The translations under genes were made by a program, and so were the position numbers. A DNA stretch of 7,175 nucleotides, from positions 1 through 7,175 of the forward strand of contig DAORSV010000069.1 in NCBI GenBank assembly GCA_035443705.1. Reading direction: 5' to 3'. Source of the stretch: CADEGZ01 sp035443705 (lineage in GTDB: Bacteria > Pseudomonadota > Gammaproteobacteria > UBA6186 > Azoamicaceae). Positions within the stretch are counted from its first letter, which is position 1. The number at the start of each line of letters is the position of its first letter. The notes under the pieces were generated by a model. The model was not told where the DNA came from. It did no database searches and worked only from the letters and a program-made list of their open reading frames with translations. Of the stretch, positions 6,796 through 7,175 are shown piece by piece.

Positions 6796-7175
6796 ATGAA
6801 TATTAGTTTTCATTTAGATATTGTTAGTGCTGAAGCAGCGATTTTCTCAGGTCTCGTGGAAAAGCTCTTTGTGAGTGGCGAGATGGGCGAACTCGAAATT
6901 TTATTTAATCATGCACCCTTGTTAACTTCGTTAAAGCCAGGCATTGTGTGGGTGGTAAAGCAAAATGGTCAAGAAGAAGTTTTTTATATTTCCGGTGGAA
7001 TGCTAGAAGTACAGCCCAAAGCCACAACTATTTTAGCAGACACGGCCATTCGCGCCAAAGATGTAGACGAGGCAGAAGCGTTAGAAGCAAAAAAACGCGC
7101 CGAGCAAATTTTGTCTGGGCATACTAAAGAATTTGATTATGTGCAGGCGCAAAGCCAATTGCTCGAAGCGGTCGC
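6796..7175 (+). CDS. atpC: F1Fo ATP synthase subunit epsilon, 3' end cut by window edge
   Basis: Epsilon sits at the foot of gamma, links it to the c ring and can inhibit ATP hydrolysis through its C-terminal helices. The frame is open from the ATG at 6796 to the window end (126 full codons). About a dozen residues are probably missing compared with E. coli (139 aa). The N-terminal beta-sandwich has the family pattern FHLDIVSAEAAIFSGLVEKLFVSG (5-28), HAPLLTSLKPG (39-49) and YISGGMLEVQP (64-74). The C-terminal helical hairpin starts near residue 86. Two sites differ from the usual form: GELEILFNHAPL where GELGI-PGHAPL is common, and VDEAEA (90-95) where the ATP-binding motif I(L)DxxRA would be. 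No clear Shine-Dalgarno precedes the start; it follows the atpD stop by 12 bases. Confidence 0.96.
   Translation, partial: MNISFHLDIVSAEAAIFSGLVEKLFVSGEMGELEILFNHAPLLTSLKPGIVWVVKQNGQEEVFYISGGMLEVQPKATTILADTAIRAKDVDEAEALEAKKRAEQILSGHTKEFDYVQAQSQLLEAV

Noticed and set aside
1..7175. Possible hidden mobile element, CRISPR array, tRNA or new defence-type system
   Set aside because: No long direct or inverted repeats, spacer arrays, transposase-like genes or tRNA-like folds were visible. The window is almost fully accounted for by the atp operon.

Overview
The window holds a nearly complete F1Fo ATP synthase operon, atpI-atpB-atpE-atpF-atpH-atpA-atpG-atpD-atpC, all on the + strand. It is preceded by the 3' end of an unrelated VOC (glyoxalase-fold) gene. 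Gene order and protein lengths (alpha 513 aa and beta 460 aa, the same as E. coli) point to a gammaproteobacterium. The c-subunit has the LDAVTMIGVG...FFTFANPF type of sequence seen in Pseudomonas and relatives. Base composition is moderately AT-rich by eye, with many A/T-ending codons. That would suit a Legionella/Coxiella-type lineage (Legionellales), but this placement is an inference and is not proven by the window.

Layout: positions 1-303 are the last 100 codons of a VOC-family protein. One base later atpI begins (305-667). A 155-bp non-coding stretch (668-822) carries a plausible sigma70 promoter with an extended -10, two AGAAGGT elements and the GTG start of atpB. From atpB onward the genes are packed tightly: gaps of 27, 15, 13 and 0 bases, then a 1-base TAATG overlap between atpA and atpG, then gaps of 9 and 12 bases. 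atpC runs off the right edge, missing only its last residues. The operon terminator lies outside the window. No tRNA, rRNA, CRISPR array or mobile element is visible.

Together the genes encode a rotary ATP synthase. The membrane Fo part is subunit a (AtpB, with the essential Arg), the c ring (AtpE, with the proton-carrying Asp) and the b stalk (AtpF). The catalytic F1 part is alpha3-beta3-gamma-delta-epsilon (AtpA, AtpD, AtpG, AtpH, AtpC). AtpI is an accessory membrane protein. All key catalytic and proton-path residues that I checked are present, so the enzyme should be functional and proton-coupled.

This is a housekeeping region and I found no credible new system. The points worth a second look are small: an epsilon subunit that has lost the Arg of the family's ATP-binding motif, a diverged tail on subunit b, a c subunit extended at both ends, the leaders of atpB and atpE, and the VOC gene abutting atpI.
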